The notes: a model not told the origin generated them from the sequence alone. Shown: positions 27,928 through 36,719, numbered from the stretch's first letter. The stretch: DNA of 64,000 bases from G965222505 sp965222505 (GCA_965222505.1 OZ244956.1:1612001-1676000); one strand, 5' to 3'. Numbers and translations are program-made.

Positions 27928-28051
27928 ACATAACGGACAAAGTTCAGGCGAACCGGGCTAAGGAGAAGGTACTAAAATCGTGCACCAAGTCACTCGCCCG
28001 GATGCGGCTGGAACACTCAACGCCCTGGTTCGCCTGTAACGGTTGTTATAC
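27928..28051 (-). repeat. attC 39
   Basis: R'' GTATAAC (28045-28051), R' GTTATGT (27928-27934). Arm family III. Confidence 0.9.
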
Positions 28052-28208
28052 GCCATAGTGCTGCGTACCGAATTTGACCGAGTTCAACTGGGGGATTGCC
28101 CGACTTAGGTGAAAGGCTAACCCCTTACCCCGTACAAGTTGAAACATTTCAAGCGCTCCGAGATTGATTTACTATGGAACCTGAGGACTATTTCAAACCG
28201 CTTTGGCC

Positions 28209-28418
28209 ATGAAAACTTACACGGCTGTCGTTGAAAAAGACAAAGACACGGGCCTTTACGTGGGCTACGTTCCTGGTTTTCCCGGGGCACATTCCCAAGG
28301 TGAAACCCTTGATGAACTACACCAGAATATGCAAGAGGTGATCGAAATGCTACTCGAAGACGAGGCCCCGTCAGTTGAAACTGAATTCGTAGGTACGCAA
28401 CAAATCGTCGTTGCATAG
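28209..28418 (+). CDS. hicB: HicB-like antitoxin
   Basis: 69 residues from the ATG at 28209. 'YTAVVEKDKDTGLYVGYVPGFPGAHSQGETLDEL' is the partial RNase-H-like fold of HicB, followed by 'NMQEVIEMLLEDE'. There is no C-terminal DNA-binding domain, so it belongs to the short HicB type. It is separated from hicA by 2 bp. The order antitoxin-toxin is the reverse of classical hicAB but common in this short type. Confidence 0.87.
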   Translation: MKTYTAVVEKDKDTGLYVGYVPGFPGAHSQGETLDELHQNMQEVIEMLLEDEAPSVETEFVGTQQIVVA

Positions 28419-28420
28419 CA

Positions 28421-28645
28421 ATGGGTAGGGCACCTGTACTCAAACCCCGTGAGGTCATCAAGATCCTACTAACCTTGGGTTTTGAAGAGGTTAGGCAACG
28501 AGGCTCTCATAAGCAGTTTCGTCATCGAGATGGGCGAGCAACGACAGTTCCGTTTCATAAAGGCCGTGACATTGCCCCGACGTTGCTTAGGAAGATTGCC
28601 CGCGATATTGGATTGACAATTGAAGAGTTTATAAGTCATCGATGA
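28421..28645 (+). CDS. hicA: HicA-like mRNA interferase toxin
   Basis: 74 residues. 'LKPREVIKILLTLGFEEVRQRGSHKQFRH' holds the conserved catalytic His in the GSH motif of the dsRBD-like HicA fold; 'TTVPFHKGRDIAPTLLRKIARDIGL' completes the family signature. It overlaps the next gene as ATGA (28642-28645). Confidence 0.88.
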   Translation: MGRAPVLKPREVIKILLTLGFEEVRQRGSHKQFRHRDGRATTVPFHKGRDIAPTLLRKIARDIGLTIEEFISHR

Positions 28646-29088
28646 GTATAGTCGAACGAGTTAAAGACTCCTTACTTCTATGGGAAAGTGACCGCCTTGA
28701 AGGAGCCTTTCTCAACGCACTCATTGCAGTTGCTGCTACATCCAGAATACGCTACCCAGACCGAAAAACAACACGAGATCGGGAAGCCTTTGAACTATTT
28801 CTCAAAGACTCTATGAGCAATGTTCGACTCAGTATAGAGTTTCGTGGGACTATCCACACTGTCGAGCATATCCTATACAAGTGGCTCCGTTGTGAATTGG
28901 TACACGAGGGTAGCATACCAATCGACATTGAATTTACTGAAGATAACGACTTGTCAGTTCGAGCAGGAGGTGCACCAGAGTATATTCTCCGGCTTTCTCG
29001 CGGCTGGTTTCACCATCTGATTAACGCTGTGATGAATGCTCCTGAAAATTCAGCGTACTATTCAACCGTAAGCGAAGAGAGTAGCTAA
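28642..29088 (+). CDS. Unrecognised protein translationally coupled to HicBA
   Basis: 148 residues, no family I can name. It has 'LEGAFLNALIAVAATSRIRYPDR', 'DREAFELFLKDSM', 'EHILYKWLRCELVHEGSIP' and 'LSRGWFHHLINAVMN'. The 'R..LVHEG' segment resembles HEPN-like helical proteins, but the match is weak. The ATGA overlap with hicA makes it a third operon member. The region after it to attC 40 (29089-29279) has no gene. Confidence 0.6.
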   Translation: MSIVERVKDSLLLWESDRLEGAFLNALIAVAATSRIRYPDRKTTRDREAFELFLKDSMSNVRLSIEFRGTIHTVEHILYKWLRCELVHEGSIPIDIEFTEDNDLSVRAGGAPEYILRLSRGWFHHLINAVMNAPENSAYYSTVSEESS

Positions 29089-29279
29089 CCAATTGTTAAG
29101 TTCGTGGATGGGTCAGGCAGCCTTACTGCAATCGTTCGCCGCATCTACATTGCTTAATCAACCCTTTTTCCCCTAGCTCATTGGATCTTGATTTGACCGT
29201 TCTAACCTCAAACCTCAAGCACCTCATTTATGTTAATATGGGATCTGCGGTCAGCATTGATTCAAAGCGCGGCGATGGC

Positions 29280-29403
29280 GTATAACGGACCAAGTTCAGC
29301 CGACCTGGGCTGAGGGGAAACGACCAAAGTCGTGCACAAAGTCACTCGCCTGGGTGCGGCTGGAACACCTAACGCCCTGGGTCGGCTGGAACGGTTGTTA
29401 TGC
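29280..29403 (-). repeat. attC 40
   Basis: R'' GCATAAC (29397-29403), R' GTTATAC (29280-29286). Arm family II. The cassette end beside R' (gcgcggcgatggc) resembles that at attC 1. Confidence 0.9.
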
Positions 29404-29415
29404 CGCACCTAGAGC

Positions 29416-30741
29416 GAGGGTGTTTCATAAAGTGTGTCAAAGGGTTTATTCTTAACAACCCAACCCTAACACACCATGAGCCCAAGAAGAAAACCCCAAA
29501 ACAACACCTTCGATTTCGATCAATTTAAGCAACTGGCTAAAGAGAAGCTCCAAGCTGGCGGCACATTGCTTGGTTCAGATGGCGTACTGACACCCCTGAT
29601 CAAGGAATTCCTCGAAGAAACCCTGGAGGCCGAACTCGATGTCCATCTCGATGAGCCGGGGCCGAAGAATCGCCGTAATGGCAAAAGCAAGAAAACCGTC
29701 AAGACGGCTCTTGGCCAAGTTGAGATCAAAACTCCGAGAGATCGTAATGCCAGTTTCGATCCCCAGATCATTGCCAAACGGCAAGGCCGACTGGGAACGG
29801 ATCTCGACCGACAGATCATCGCCCTATACGCTCGCGGATCCAGCTATGGCGACATCCGGGACTACCTGGCTGAGATGTATGACCTAGAAGTCTCGACGGC
29901 GACCATTAGCCGGGTCACCGATAAGATTCTGCCCTTGCTTCAGCAGTGGCGTGACCGGCCCTTGGAGTCGGTTTACCCCTTTGTTTGGCTTGATGCTATC
30001 CACTACAAAGTCCGCCATGAGGGCCGGGTAGTGACCAAGGCCATCTACTGTATTATTGGCCTAAACCAGGAAGGCTACAAGGAACTCTTGGGCCTTTACA
30101 TCGGCGAGAATGAAGGCGCGAAGTTTTGGTTACAGGTCTTGACCGATCTCAAGAATCGGGGCGTCGAGGATATCTTCATTGCTTGCATCGACAACCTTTC
30201 AGGTTTCGCCGATGCCATTGAAAGCATCTTCCCTCAGACGCAAGTACAACTCTGCATCGTACATCAGATCCGAAATAGCAGAAAGTACATCGCCTGGAAG
30301 GATGTCAAGGCGTTCATGCAGGATCTGAAACAGATTTACAAGGCTCGAACCCTTGAGGCCGCCGAGCACAACCTAGATAAACTCGAAGCCCGTTGGGGTA
30401 GCAAGTATCCGGTCGTCATCGACTCTTGGCGTAGAAACTGGCCACGTCTCTCGGTTTATTTTGCCTATGCACCTGAGATCCGTCGCGTAATCTACACGAC
30501 TAATATTATTGAGGGCTTCCACCGGCAACTGAGAAAGGTGACGAAGACAAAGGGGGCCTTCAGTTCCGATGATGCCCTGATGAAGCTGCTGTACTTGGTT
30601 CAGGAGGAGGTCACGACCAAGTGGAAGCGACCGATTCACAACTGGAATATGACCTTGTCGCAGCTATCAATTATCTTCGGTGACCGACTCCGACTGGATC
30701 TATGAGCCGGATCCCTTTGACACACTTTATGAAACACTACC
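29416..30741 (+). mobile_element. IS256-family insertion sequence
   Basis: A 1326-bp element. The 25-bp stretch gtgtttcataaagtgtgtca + aaggg near the left end is perfectly repeated in inverse orientation at the right end (about 30714-30738). It is flanked by an 8-bp duplication cctagagc (29408-29415 and 30742-30749). It inserted near the 3' edge of the cassette that also holds the metalloprotease gene, without breaking a recognisable gene. The transposase is full length. Confidence 0.92.
29476..30705 (+). CDS. IS256-family (mutator type) transposase
   Basis: 409 residues. The DDE core has Asp173 in 'VWLDAIHYKV', Asp239 in 'FIACIDNLSGF' and the Glu in 'YTTNIIEGFHRQLRK'. 'CIVHQIRNSRKYIAWKD' is the C/H-containing insertion signature of the family. 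Length and both ends are normal, so it is probably functional. Confidence 0.95.
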   Translation: MSPRRKPQNNTFDFDQFKQLAKEKLQAGGTLLGSDGVLTPLIKEFLEETLEAELDVHLDEPGPKNRRNGKSKKTVKTALGQVEIKTPRDRNASFDPQIIAKRQGRLGTDLDRQIIALYARGSSYGDIRDYLAEMYDLEVSTATISRVTDKILPLLQQWRDRPLESVYPFVWLDAIHYKVRHEGRVVTKAIYCIIGLNQEGYKELLGLYIGENEGAKFWLQVLTDLKNRGVEDIFIACIDNLSGFADAIESIFPQTQVQLCIVHQIRNSRKYIAWKDVKAFMQDLKQIYKARTLEAAEHNLDKLEARWGSKYPVVIDSWRRNWPRLSVYFAYAPEIRRVIYTTNIIEGFHRQLRKVTKTKGAFSSDDALMKLLYLVQEEVTTKWKRPIHNWNMTLSQLSIIFGDRLRLDL

Positions 30742-31041
30742 CCTAGAGCAGATACACCCAAACTTAGACCCCAATAATTTAATGCAGTACCGATTCGATT
30801 AACTTTCCAAATTGACTTTTTGGAGAATCAATACGAGCAGCAAATCAAGATGATCATGAAAGAGGCCTATGTCATTTCGATGTGTTGATGTTACTCTGTT
30901 ATCGGGTCCCGGATAAGATCTTGGCTGTCAAGATTGATGAGTACGTTTGGCCTATATGAAAGTATATACGAATATCTGCACCACCAAAAACTATAAGACT
31001 ATGGCCTTACGAATTTTTACGTAAAGCATAATCATTATACT

Positions 31042-32538
31042 TTATACAGGTGGACTACTGAAAAAGTTTGCTACTCTTCGATAATTGCTCTCGATTATCC
31101 TCACGTTATTATGACTACAATTTGGAATGGGAGACCTCTCACCCTCCAAATTAGGTCTTGACCACATTTTTTTTCGACGGTCACAATTGTGTTTTATTAT
31201 GCAATCGCTCATAACAGTTCCCCAGCGTTTATTGGCTTGTACGAATCCGTGTCCATCTTCATATGGCTGACTCGAATCGGAGCCACAATGATGTCTGGCA
31301 CCGATAATATGACCAATCTCGTGGGCTAAGGTGTAAGTATTTGTATTATTTGCAGCTCGATAGTCTACCACTGCGTAAGCACTATCTATCGGTGCCTCAA
31401 TAGAAGCTGCCACTCCACGAGAATTAGTCTCATGAAGTAGTACGACTACGTCAGCTTTACTATTCTGCCGTAGAGTCTTTATATAGCTATTATTCATAAG
31501 TCTGATAACATCTGCATCAATATTATTTGTTACAGAAAAACTACGGGTACGATATGCATGGGCAAGTTCGATGCGAGCAGACAAATTGCTCTCAATAAAT
31601 GTGGAGTTTGCAGTTTCGATAACTACTTGGATCCACTTTTTTATTGGAAAATTACGTTTAAAATATACTGCATCTGAGTATACAAAGAGTACACGAATTG
31701 GCACAACGCTATTCGATCTATAAAAATCGGAATCATAAAAGATACTATTTCCCCCTAATAGATTGGATTGGTCAGTCACAGTAATCGTGGAATCCCCAGG
31801 GCGAACATCAAAGTCATTTGAGTCTTCTGGTGGGAGTTGTTCATATAAAATGTACTCTGCATGAATTCCATTTACCAAGTGTCTTATTACATGTGTTTGA
31901 CCATCAAGGAGAAAGGTGCCATATATTTGGTTGCCATCCACAACAAATAATGCCTCATTACCATCTTCGCCTCGCAAGTTTGACTCTGCAGTAAGGGTAC
32001 CGAACTGATTTTCGTAAACCTTTAACTTTTCTAAGGTAATATCACCATTTTCGAAAAGAAAGTATAGGGAAGTATTGCCCCCGCTTTGCAGACTATCGAC
32101 AGGAACAATAGAAAAGCTATTATCATGCTCGAATAGTGAGAATGAAGTTGTATCTTGTGGATTATTAAAGAGCATAAATCGAAGTAGGGCATCTTGATAT
32201 TGCAACAGCTCAACGGGATTTGCATTTGATACCTGTTTGCTAATGTCTACAGCATCGTTAAAGGGCAAGGCATAATCTGGAAAAAACCTCACGGAATCGT
32301 CAATATAGTACTCCGTATATCCAAATTCTTCATTAAGTGTATCGTTGGGCTCGATTGAATAAGTAGCCAGGAAAAGAGAGTCCTTCACAAGAGATTCTAT
32401 AAAAATATTATCATTCTCCAATGGGTGCAGTAATACTTGGTTTATTTGTTTGCTAGTTTCTCCAGCACATCCATTCAACAGTATGAATAGCAAGAATATT
32501 GAAGACATTACAAGTACCGAATTATTAGAGTAGTTCAT
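31042..32538 (-). CDS. Lipoprotein zinc metalloprotease of the metzincin type
   Basis: 498 residues. The signal sequence ends in the lipobox 'LLNGC' (Cys24), so the mature protein is lipid-anchored. Residues 260-495 form a reprolysin-like domain: 'IRVLFVYSDAVYFKR' at its start and 'LAHEIGHIIGARHHC', giving the HExxHxxGxxH zinc site, then 'GTVMSDC' as the Met-turn. The N-terminal 250 residues are beta-rich and may be a propeptide or inhibitory domain. It is carried in standard cassette orientation downstream of the coiled-coil protein gene. The 290 bp between it and the IS256 element hold no gene. Confidence 0.82.
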   Translation of the reverse strand: MNYSNNSVLVMSSIFLLFILLNGCAGETSKQINQVLLHPLENDNIFIESLVKDSLFLATYSIEPNDTLNEEFGYTEYYIDDSVRFFPDYALPFNDAVDISKQVSNANPVELLQYQDALLRFMLFNNPQDTTSFSLFEHDNSFSIVPVDSLQSGGNTSLYFLFENGDITLEKLKVYENQFGTLTAESNLRGEDGNEALFVVDGNQIYGTFLLDGQTHVIRHLVNGIHAEYILYEQLPPEDSNDFDVRPGDSTITVTDQSNLLGGNSIFYDSDFYRSNSVVPIRVLFVYSDAVYFKRNFPIKKWIQVVIETANSTFIESNLSARIELAHAYRTRSFSVTNNIDADVIRLMNNSYIKTLRQNSKADVVVLLHETNSRGVAASIEAPIDSAYAVVDYRAANNTNTYTLAHEIGHIIGARHHCGSDSSQPYEDGHGFVQANKRWGTVMSDCIIKHNCDRRKKMWSRPNLEGERSPIPNCSHNNVRIIESNYRRVANFFSSPPV

Positions 32539-32584
32539 AGCTATTGCTTTCTTATTTGCTGAATTAGCGATAACAGACTATTCG

Positions 32585-32744
32585 GGACGTGTTGACAATT
32601 AAGCGTAAACGCCGTTTTTGGCCCGTTTTCGGCCCACTCGGCGTTGCATTTCTCCTGAAATGCTACGGCATTGCAGTCAAAATGCGCCTTGATAGGACCA
32701 AAAACGGACTCAAAACCGCCTGTTAATCTAATTGTCAACACGCC
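32585..32744. mobile_element. Possible MITE of about 160 bp
   Basis: ggacgtgttgacaatta (32585-32601) is inverted at 32729-32744 with one base different near the tip. The interior has further dyads around gccgtttttggccc and ggaccaaaaacgg. No clear target duplication was found, so mobility is uncertain; a bidirectional terminator is the alternative. Confidence 0.5.
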
Positions 32745-32769
32745 CTAGAAGAAGCATTCTTGCAGACTT

Positions 32770-34416
32770 CTATAAGAAAGGGAGATTAATAGGTAGTCCT
32801 TTTAATGTAAACACAATGTAGCCAACAGTTTTTGTTTCTTTTATAATCACAGCGTCAATGTTGCTAATGTTTTCAGGAAGTGGGTCACCGACACTTAGAT
32901 TCGACCCTAGCGCGCTAGGTAATTTTGCCCAGCCTACCCCTCCTCCAATGCGGAATTGACCTCCATTGAAGTCGAGAAAGAAGCCGGACATGAAATCTAG
33001 CAAGGGTGTTCCCTCATCTCCAGTGAGTCCAAATCCTAGCCCTGCACTCAGCACCACCTTATTTTGCTTGTCGAATGAAAATACTTTTCCAACAAACATA
33101 GCTCCTGGACGCACTATAGGTTTAATATTCTCGTCGGCTATCTTGGCAACTTTTCCATCTTTTACTTCAAACTCTGAAACTGCCCGAGTTAGTACAAAGA
33201 ACGATGCAGGTACGAGTTCTAAATGAGGTCGACTTAAGCGCGGTTCGATTTTGACTGTAAATAGTGATTTTTCCCCTTTCTTCCATGATTTACGTTTACG
33301 TGCCGAGTCATATTCGGTCGCCTGTGCATTTAGTGTCACTGTTGTTGTGGTGTTGCTCACTTTTTCACACTGTTTCGTGTATTTGGCATTGAGAAAGCCG
33401 TCATATATGGCTTTTCGAACTGCAAGTAATGCCTCTACATAAGTGTCGAAGGCCTCGATAATCTTTCTACCTGGAACACTTCCAAATGTAATCTTTCCGT
33501 ATTCCACTTGCTGCTGGATTAAATCTGACTTTGATTTTGAGATTTCACTAAGAACATTTCTGCGTTCATTCACTATGGTAGTGTACGAGTTAACACTACT
33601 CTTTATGTCCTGGAAACTAGTAGATTGACTGATATTTTTAATTGAAGACTCTGAGTCATCGATGCGTTTATCAAGCCCGAGTTGCGGGGGCTGCACACTC
33701 GTGTCTCCTCTCAATTTGTTTACTAACTCCTCAAGTATACCATCGAGATCTCCTATCTTCTTGTTTATAGCATTGAAATTCTCCTCAGATACGTAGACCA
33801 AAGCTTTCTGTTTAAGAGCAATGAGTTTATCCTTTGGATTATCCTTCAACAATAATAGAATTTCTGACTTTGCATTCTCAAAATTTGAAATGCCTTTTCC
33901 ATTGTCATTTACTTTGTCATCAGGGGTATCTGAGGTATTAATTAAGTCTTTAGCTTTATCAATATTGTTCTTTAGGTTTTCTATCTCCGAAAAATACGCT
34001 TGCAAAGCATCAACTTTTCCAGAGCTAGTACCTCCACCATCTTTCTTGTTGCCCTCATTGTCTTGTAATTCAGGTGTTTGAACCCCCAATAGTCCTGAAA
34101 GCAGCGGAATTAATAGGTTCTGATTAGGGATAGACTGGTCAGGTTCAGCAGCCTCAGCCTTTGAGATGTAGGTATAGAGTACAGGATGTGCGTTTATGAC
34201 GTTCAGACATACTGTACCACCCTCATCAAGATAAAGAGTAAAGCCACTATTGGTTTTTTTAACTGCTTCCCGTTCATCACTGTACTCATATTGAAGCGGA
34301 TCAATTCCATCACTACTATGAAATAAGTTGATGGTTACAAGCTCCTGTGACCAGCTAATTCGTGGAGCAAAAATTGGAATCAGAATGAGGCAGATTGGAT
34401 AAAGGGATTTATTCAT
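32770..34416 (-). CDS. Secreted coiled-coil protein of unknown function
   Basis: 548 residues. Signal peptide 'LYPICLILIPIFAPRISWS'. Residues about 135-320 are rich in charged and Asn/Lys heptads ('NLKNNIDKAKDLINTSD', 'IGDLDGILEELVNKL') and predicted coiled coil. The C-terminal third is beta-rich ('LELVPASFFVLTRA', 'VVLSAGLGFGLTG', 'FRIGGGVGWAKLP'), like the end of an outer-membrane barrel or surface protein. The alternating G/aromatic strands support membrane insertion. I recognise no family. It is first in the cassette in standard orientation, with the metalloprotease 230 bp downstream. Confidence 0.65.
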   Translation of the reverse strand: MNKSLYPICLILIPIFAPRISWSQELVTINLFHSSDGIDPLQYEYSDEREAVKKTNSGFTLYLDEGGTVCLNVINAHPVLYTYISKAEAAEPDQSIPNQNLLIPLLSGLLGVQTPELQDNEGNKKDGGGTSSGKVDALQAYFSEIENLKNNIDKAKDLINTSDTPDDKVNDNGKGISNFENAKSEILLLLKDNPKDKLIALKQKALVYVSEENFNAINKKIGDLDGILEELVNKLRGDTSVQPPQLGLDKRIDDSESSIKNISQSTSFQDIKSSVNSYTTIVNERRNVLSEISKSKSDLIQQQVEYGKITFGSVPGRKIIEAFDTYVEALLAVRKAIYDGFLNAKYTKQCEKVSNTTTTVTLNAQATEYDSARKRKSWKKGEKSLFTVKIEPRLSRPHLELVPASFFVLTRAVSEFEVKDGKVAKIADENIKPIVRPGAMFVGKVFSFDKQNKVVLSAGLGFGLTGDEGTPLLDFMSGFFLDFNGGQFRIGGGVGWAKLPSALGSNLSVGDPLPENISNIDAVIIKETKTVGYIVFTLKGLPINLPFL

Positions 34417-34640
34417 GGGGATTGCTAGGTTAGTTTTCTTAGGTCCAGTATTGATCTCTTTGTGAAACTGAAAATGCTAGATCAATGGAGGAGGGAAAAT
34501 AGTGGATTACTGATCGAATAGGTGGCACTGCTTCTGTACCGAAATTATAGCTAATGTACTGTTCTTACAAAAACATAGCAACATTTTAGCGATAAATAAC
34601 AAATAATTGACTTATATACCAGCACAACACACGGTGGGCG

Positions 34641-34766
34641 GCATAACGGCCCAAGTTCAAGTGCGCAGGGCTGACAGCCGTAAGATAAAGGGCGGCTGGA
34701 AATCACACCCATCAAACCAAGCCGAAAACCCCTAACGCCCTGAGTCGCTTGTAACGGTTGTTAGGC
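34641..34766 (-). repeat. attC 41
   Basis: R'' GCCTAAC (34760-34766), R' GTTATGC (34641-34647). Arm family I. Confidence 0.9.
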
Positions 34767-35455
34767 GGCACCGACGGCGACGAACCCACTTACCTTGAAA
34801 CACGACACCCGAGCACCCCGAAAACGCTGACTGACGCACACACATGCCAGCACCGCATACGCAAAATCCAGCGACGACGGTTGGCTGTGGCGCGCTCCTT
34901 TCATCTCATCAGTGCGCAGGTACACGCCCACCAAGCACCAGCACCGGAGAGGATCACCCTGACCGAGGCGACTTCTTCATCGAGGCCGACCCCATGAGGT
35001 GCCGAGGCAAAGCGTAGCATTAGGGGAGCAGTCTGCGCAGGTGGTGTCCGCATAACGGACCAAGTTCAAGTGCGCAGGGCAACGAGCAGAAGATAACCAA
35101 AGACTGAAAAACATGCCCACCTACCAAAGCCAAACCCCTAACGCCCTGAGTCGCTTGTAACGGTTGTTAGGCGGCACCGACGGCGACGAACCCACTTACC
35201 TTGAAACACGACACCCGAGCACCCCGAAAACGCTGACTGACGCGCCCACATGCCAGCACCACACCCGCCCGAATCGACGACGACGCGAGGAAGTGGCGCA
35301 CACCCTTCATCTCTTCAGTGCGCCGGCACACGCCCACCAAGCACCGACACCGGAGAGGATCACCCTGACCGAGGCGACTTCTTCATCGAGGCCGACCCCA
35401 TGAGGTGCCGAGGCAAAGCGTAGCATTAGGGGAGCAGTCTGCGCAGGTGGTGTCC
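34767..35455. repeat. Geneless cassettes A2 and A3
   Basis: Bodies 34767-35049 (A2) and 35173-35455 (A3), near the attI end. Copies of the same subtypes sit 22 kb away at 12048 and 13677, so the family has been reinserted or copied along the array. Confidence 0.8.
35050..35172 (-). repeat. attC 42
   Basis: R'' GCCTAAC (35166-35172), R' GTTATGC (35050-35056). Arm family I. Confidence 0.9.
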
Positions 35456-35581
35456 GCATAACGGCCCAAGTTCAGCCGACCCGGGCTAGGGGCATACCAC
35501 CAAAATACTGCGCAAAGTCACACGCTCCCAGTCGCAAGTGCAGAACTTAACGCCCTGGGTCGGCTGGAACGGTTGTTATAT
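35456..35581 (-). repeat. attC 43, attI-proximal
   Basis: R'' ATATAAC (35575-35581), R' GTTATGC (35456-35462). Arm family II. The flank ggcc after R'' matches the flank at the attI junction (36546-36556), as expected for one cassette. Confidence 0.9.
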
Positions 35582-35698
35582 GGCCCAGGGCAAATAGCAC
35601 AAATCGCGTCAGTACTTTCAGAATATTCAAACTCGTTTTCTCATCCATGATTTACCTTGATTCCGAACAAGGAATGTTAAGTCCCTGAATGAGAGAAC

Positions 35699-36490
35699 AT
35701 GCGTACCGAATTCGTCAGATCAACACTCCAAAATCTCAAAAAAAAACAACTACTTACGCCTGAAACATCGATCCTAACAGTATGCGCCGGACTGGCCGAA
35801 AAAAACCTCTTTAGCTCACTTTCGTTTACCGATGTCGTTATCTCCAATCTCGATACTCGGATGCAGGCTGAACAATTCAAGCCCTACCAGTGGAGCTACC
35901 AAGATGCTCAAAACCTTACTTTTGACGATAACTGCTTCGACTTCGTATTCGTCGCCGACGGCCTGCACCATTGTGCTTCCCCACACCGGGCCATGCTAGA
36001 AATGTACAGGGTAGCTCGAAAAGGGATTATTGTCGTTGAGTCCCGCGATAGCCTACTTATGCGAACCGCCAACCGTTTGGGTCTGTCTCCGGAATATGAA
36101 CTTGAAGCTGTCATTGGTAACGACTTCACCTTCGGCGGCAAGGACAATACGCAGGTTCCGAACTTCATTTATCGCTGGACTGAGCGTGATTTCATGAAGG
36201 CTGTCAACTCGTTCAATCCAATCGGCCGTCACGATTTCGATTTCTACTATAATGCCAACTTGCCCTACCATGCTGTAGATTTTCAGAAGACGAATTATCG
36301 GTATTATCTCTTCAGGGTACTTGAGCCGTTTGTAAAGGTCTTGTCGAAGCTATTCAAAAAGCAGAGCAATTCGTTTGCCATGGTTGCGATCAAGCCACGT
36401 GTACCGGAGGACCTTTGGCCGTGGTTGCGTTTGGAGGGAAAGCAGATTGTATTCGACAGAACATATGCAGAAACCCATTTCAAGGCATGA
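35699..36490 (+). CDS. Class I SAM-dependent methyltransferase
   Basis: 263 residues. 'SILTVCAGLAEKNLF' is a degenerate motif I; 'FDFVFVADGLHHCASPHRAMLEMYRVARKG' is the post-motif and motif II region of the Methyltransf_11 fold. The C-terminus is basic and aromatic ('YRYYLFRVLEPFVKVLSKLFKKQ') and may touch a membrane. No substrate is deducible; glycan-cluster methyltransferases look similar. It is the first cassette after attI, but points toward intI, against the array. Expression therefore needs a promoter in 35582-35698. Confidence 0.75.
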   Translation: MRTEFVRSTLQNLKKKQLLTPETSILTVCAGLAEKNLFSSLSFTDVVISNLDTRMQAEQFKPYQWSYQDAQNLTFDDNCFDFVFVADGLHHCASPHRAMLEMYRVARKGIIVVESRDSLLMRTANRLGLSPEYELEAVIGNDFTFGGKDNTQVPNFIYRWTERDFMKAVNSFNPIGRHDFDFYYNANLPYHAVDFQKTNYRYYLFRVLEPFVKVLSKLFKKQSNSFAMVAIKPRVPEDLWPWLRLEGKQIVFDRTYAETHFKA

Positions 36491-36549
36491 GCTTGCCAGA
36501 GAAGCTGGTGTAGAGGTGGTGGCAGAAGCATGGCAGTTCATTCGAGGCC

Positions 36550-36719
36550 ATATAACTATTAATTAACCGACTACAGGTTATGTAGTTCACCGGCCAGGTG
36601 TCTAATCTGACAGGGCCGGTTTCCTCAATCAATCGGCTAAGGCGACGTTTTGCCGTAAAGCAAACATGGCAAAACGTCGTGTATGATGGTCATATTTTAC
36701 ACATATATGGACACGATTC
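36550..36719 (-). other. attI recombination site and intI upstream region
   Basis: The insertion core reads GTTATAT on the minus strand (36550-36556). Its flank ggcc is repeated at the R'' end of attC 43, which marks the boundary of the newest cassette. The 163 bp from there to the intI start would contain attI and the cassette promoter Pc, which I cannot place with confidence. Confidence 0.8.
36643..36679. promoter_or_regulatory. 12-bp perfect dyad upstream of intI
   Basis: cgacgttttgcc (36643-36654) and its exact complement (36668-36679) are separated by 13 bp. The dyad lies 41 bp before the intI start, a position fit for an operator or a hairpin in the intI leader or in the divergent cassette transcript. 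It does not match a LexA box that I recognise. Confidence 0.6.

Noticed and set aside
2867..35581. Regularly spaced repeats as a CRISPR array
   Set aside because: The repeats are about 124 bp with internal dyad symmetry and GTTRRRY-like cores, spaced by 250-5000 bp, and an IntI gene lies at the end: attC sites, not CRISPR.
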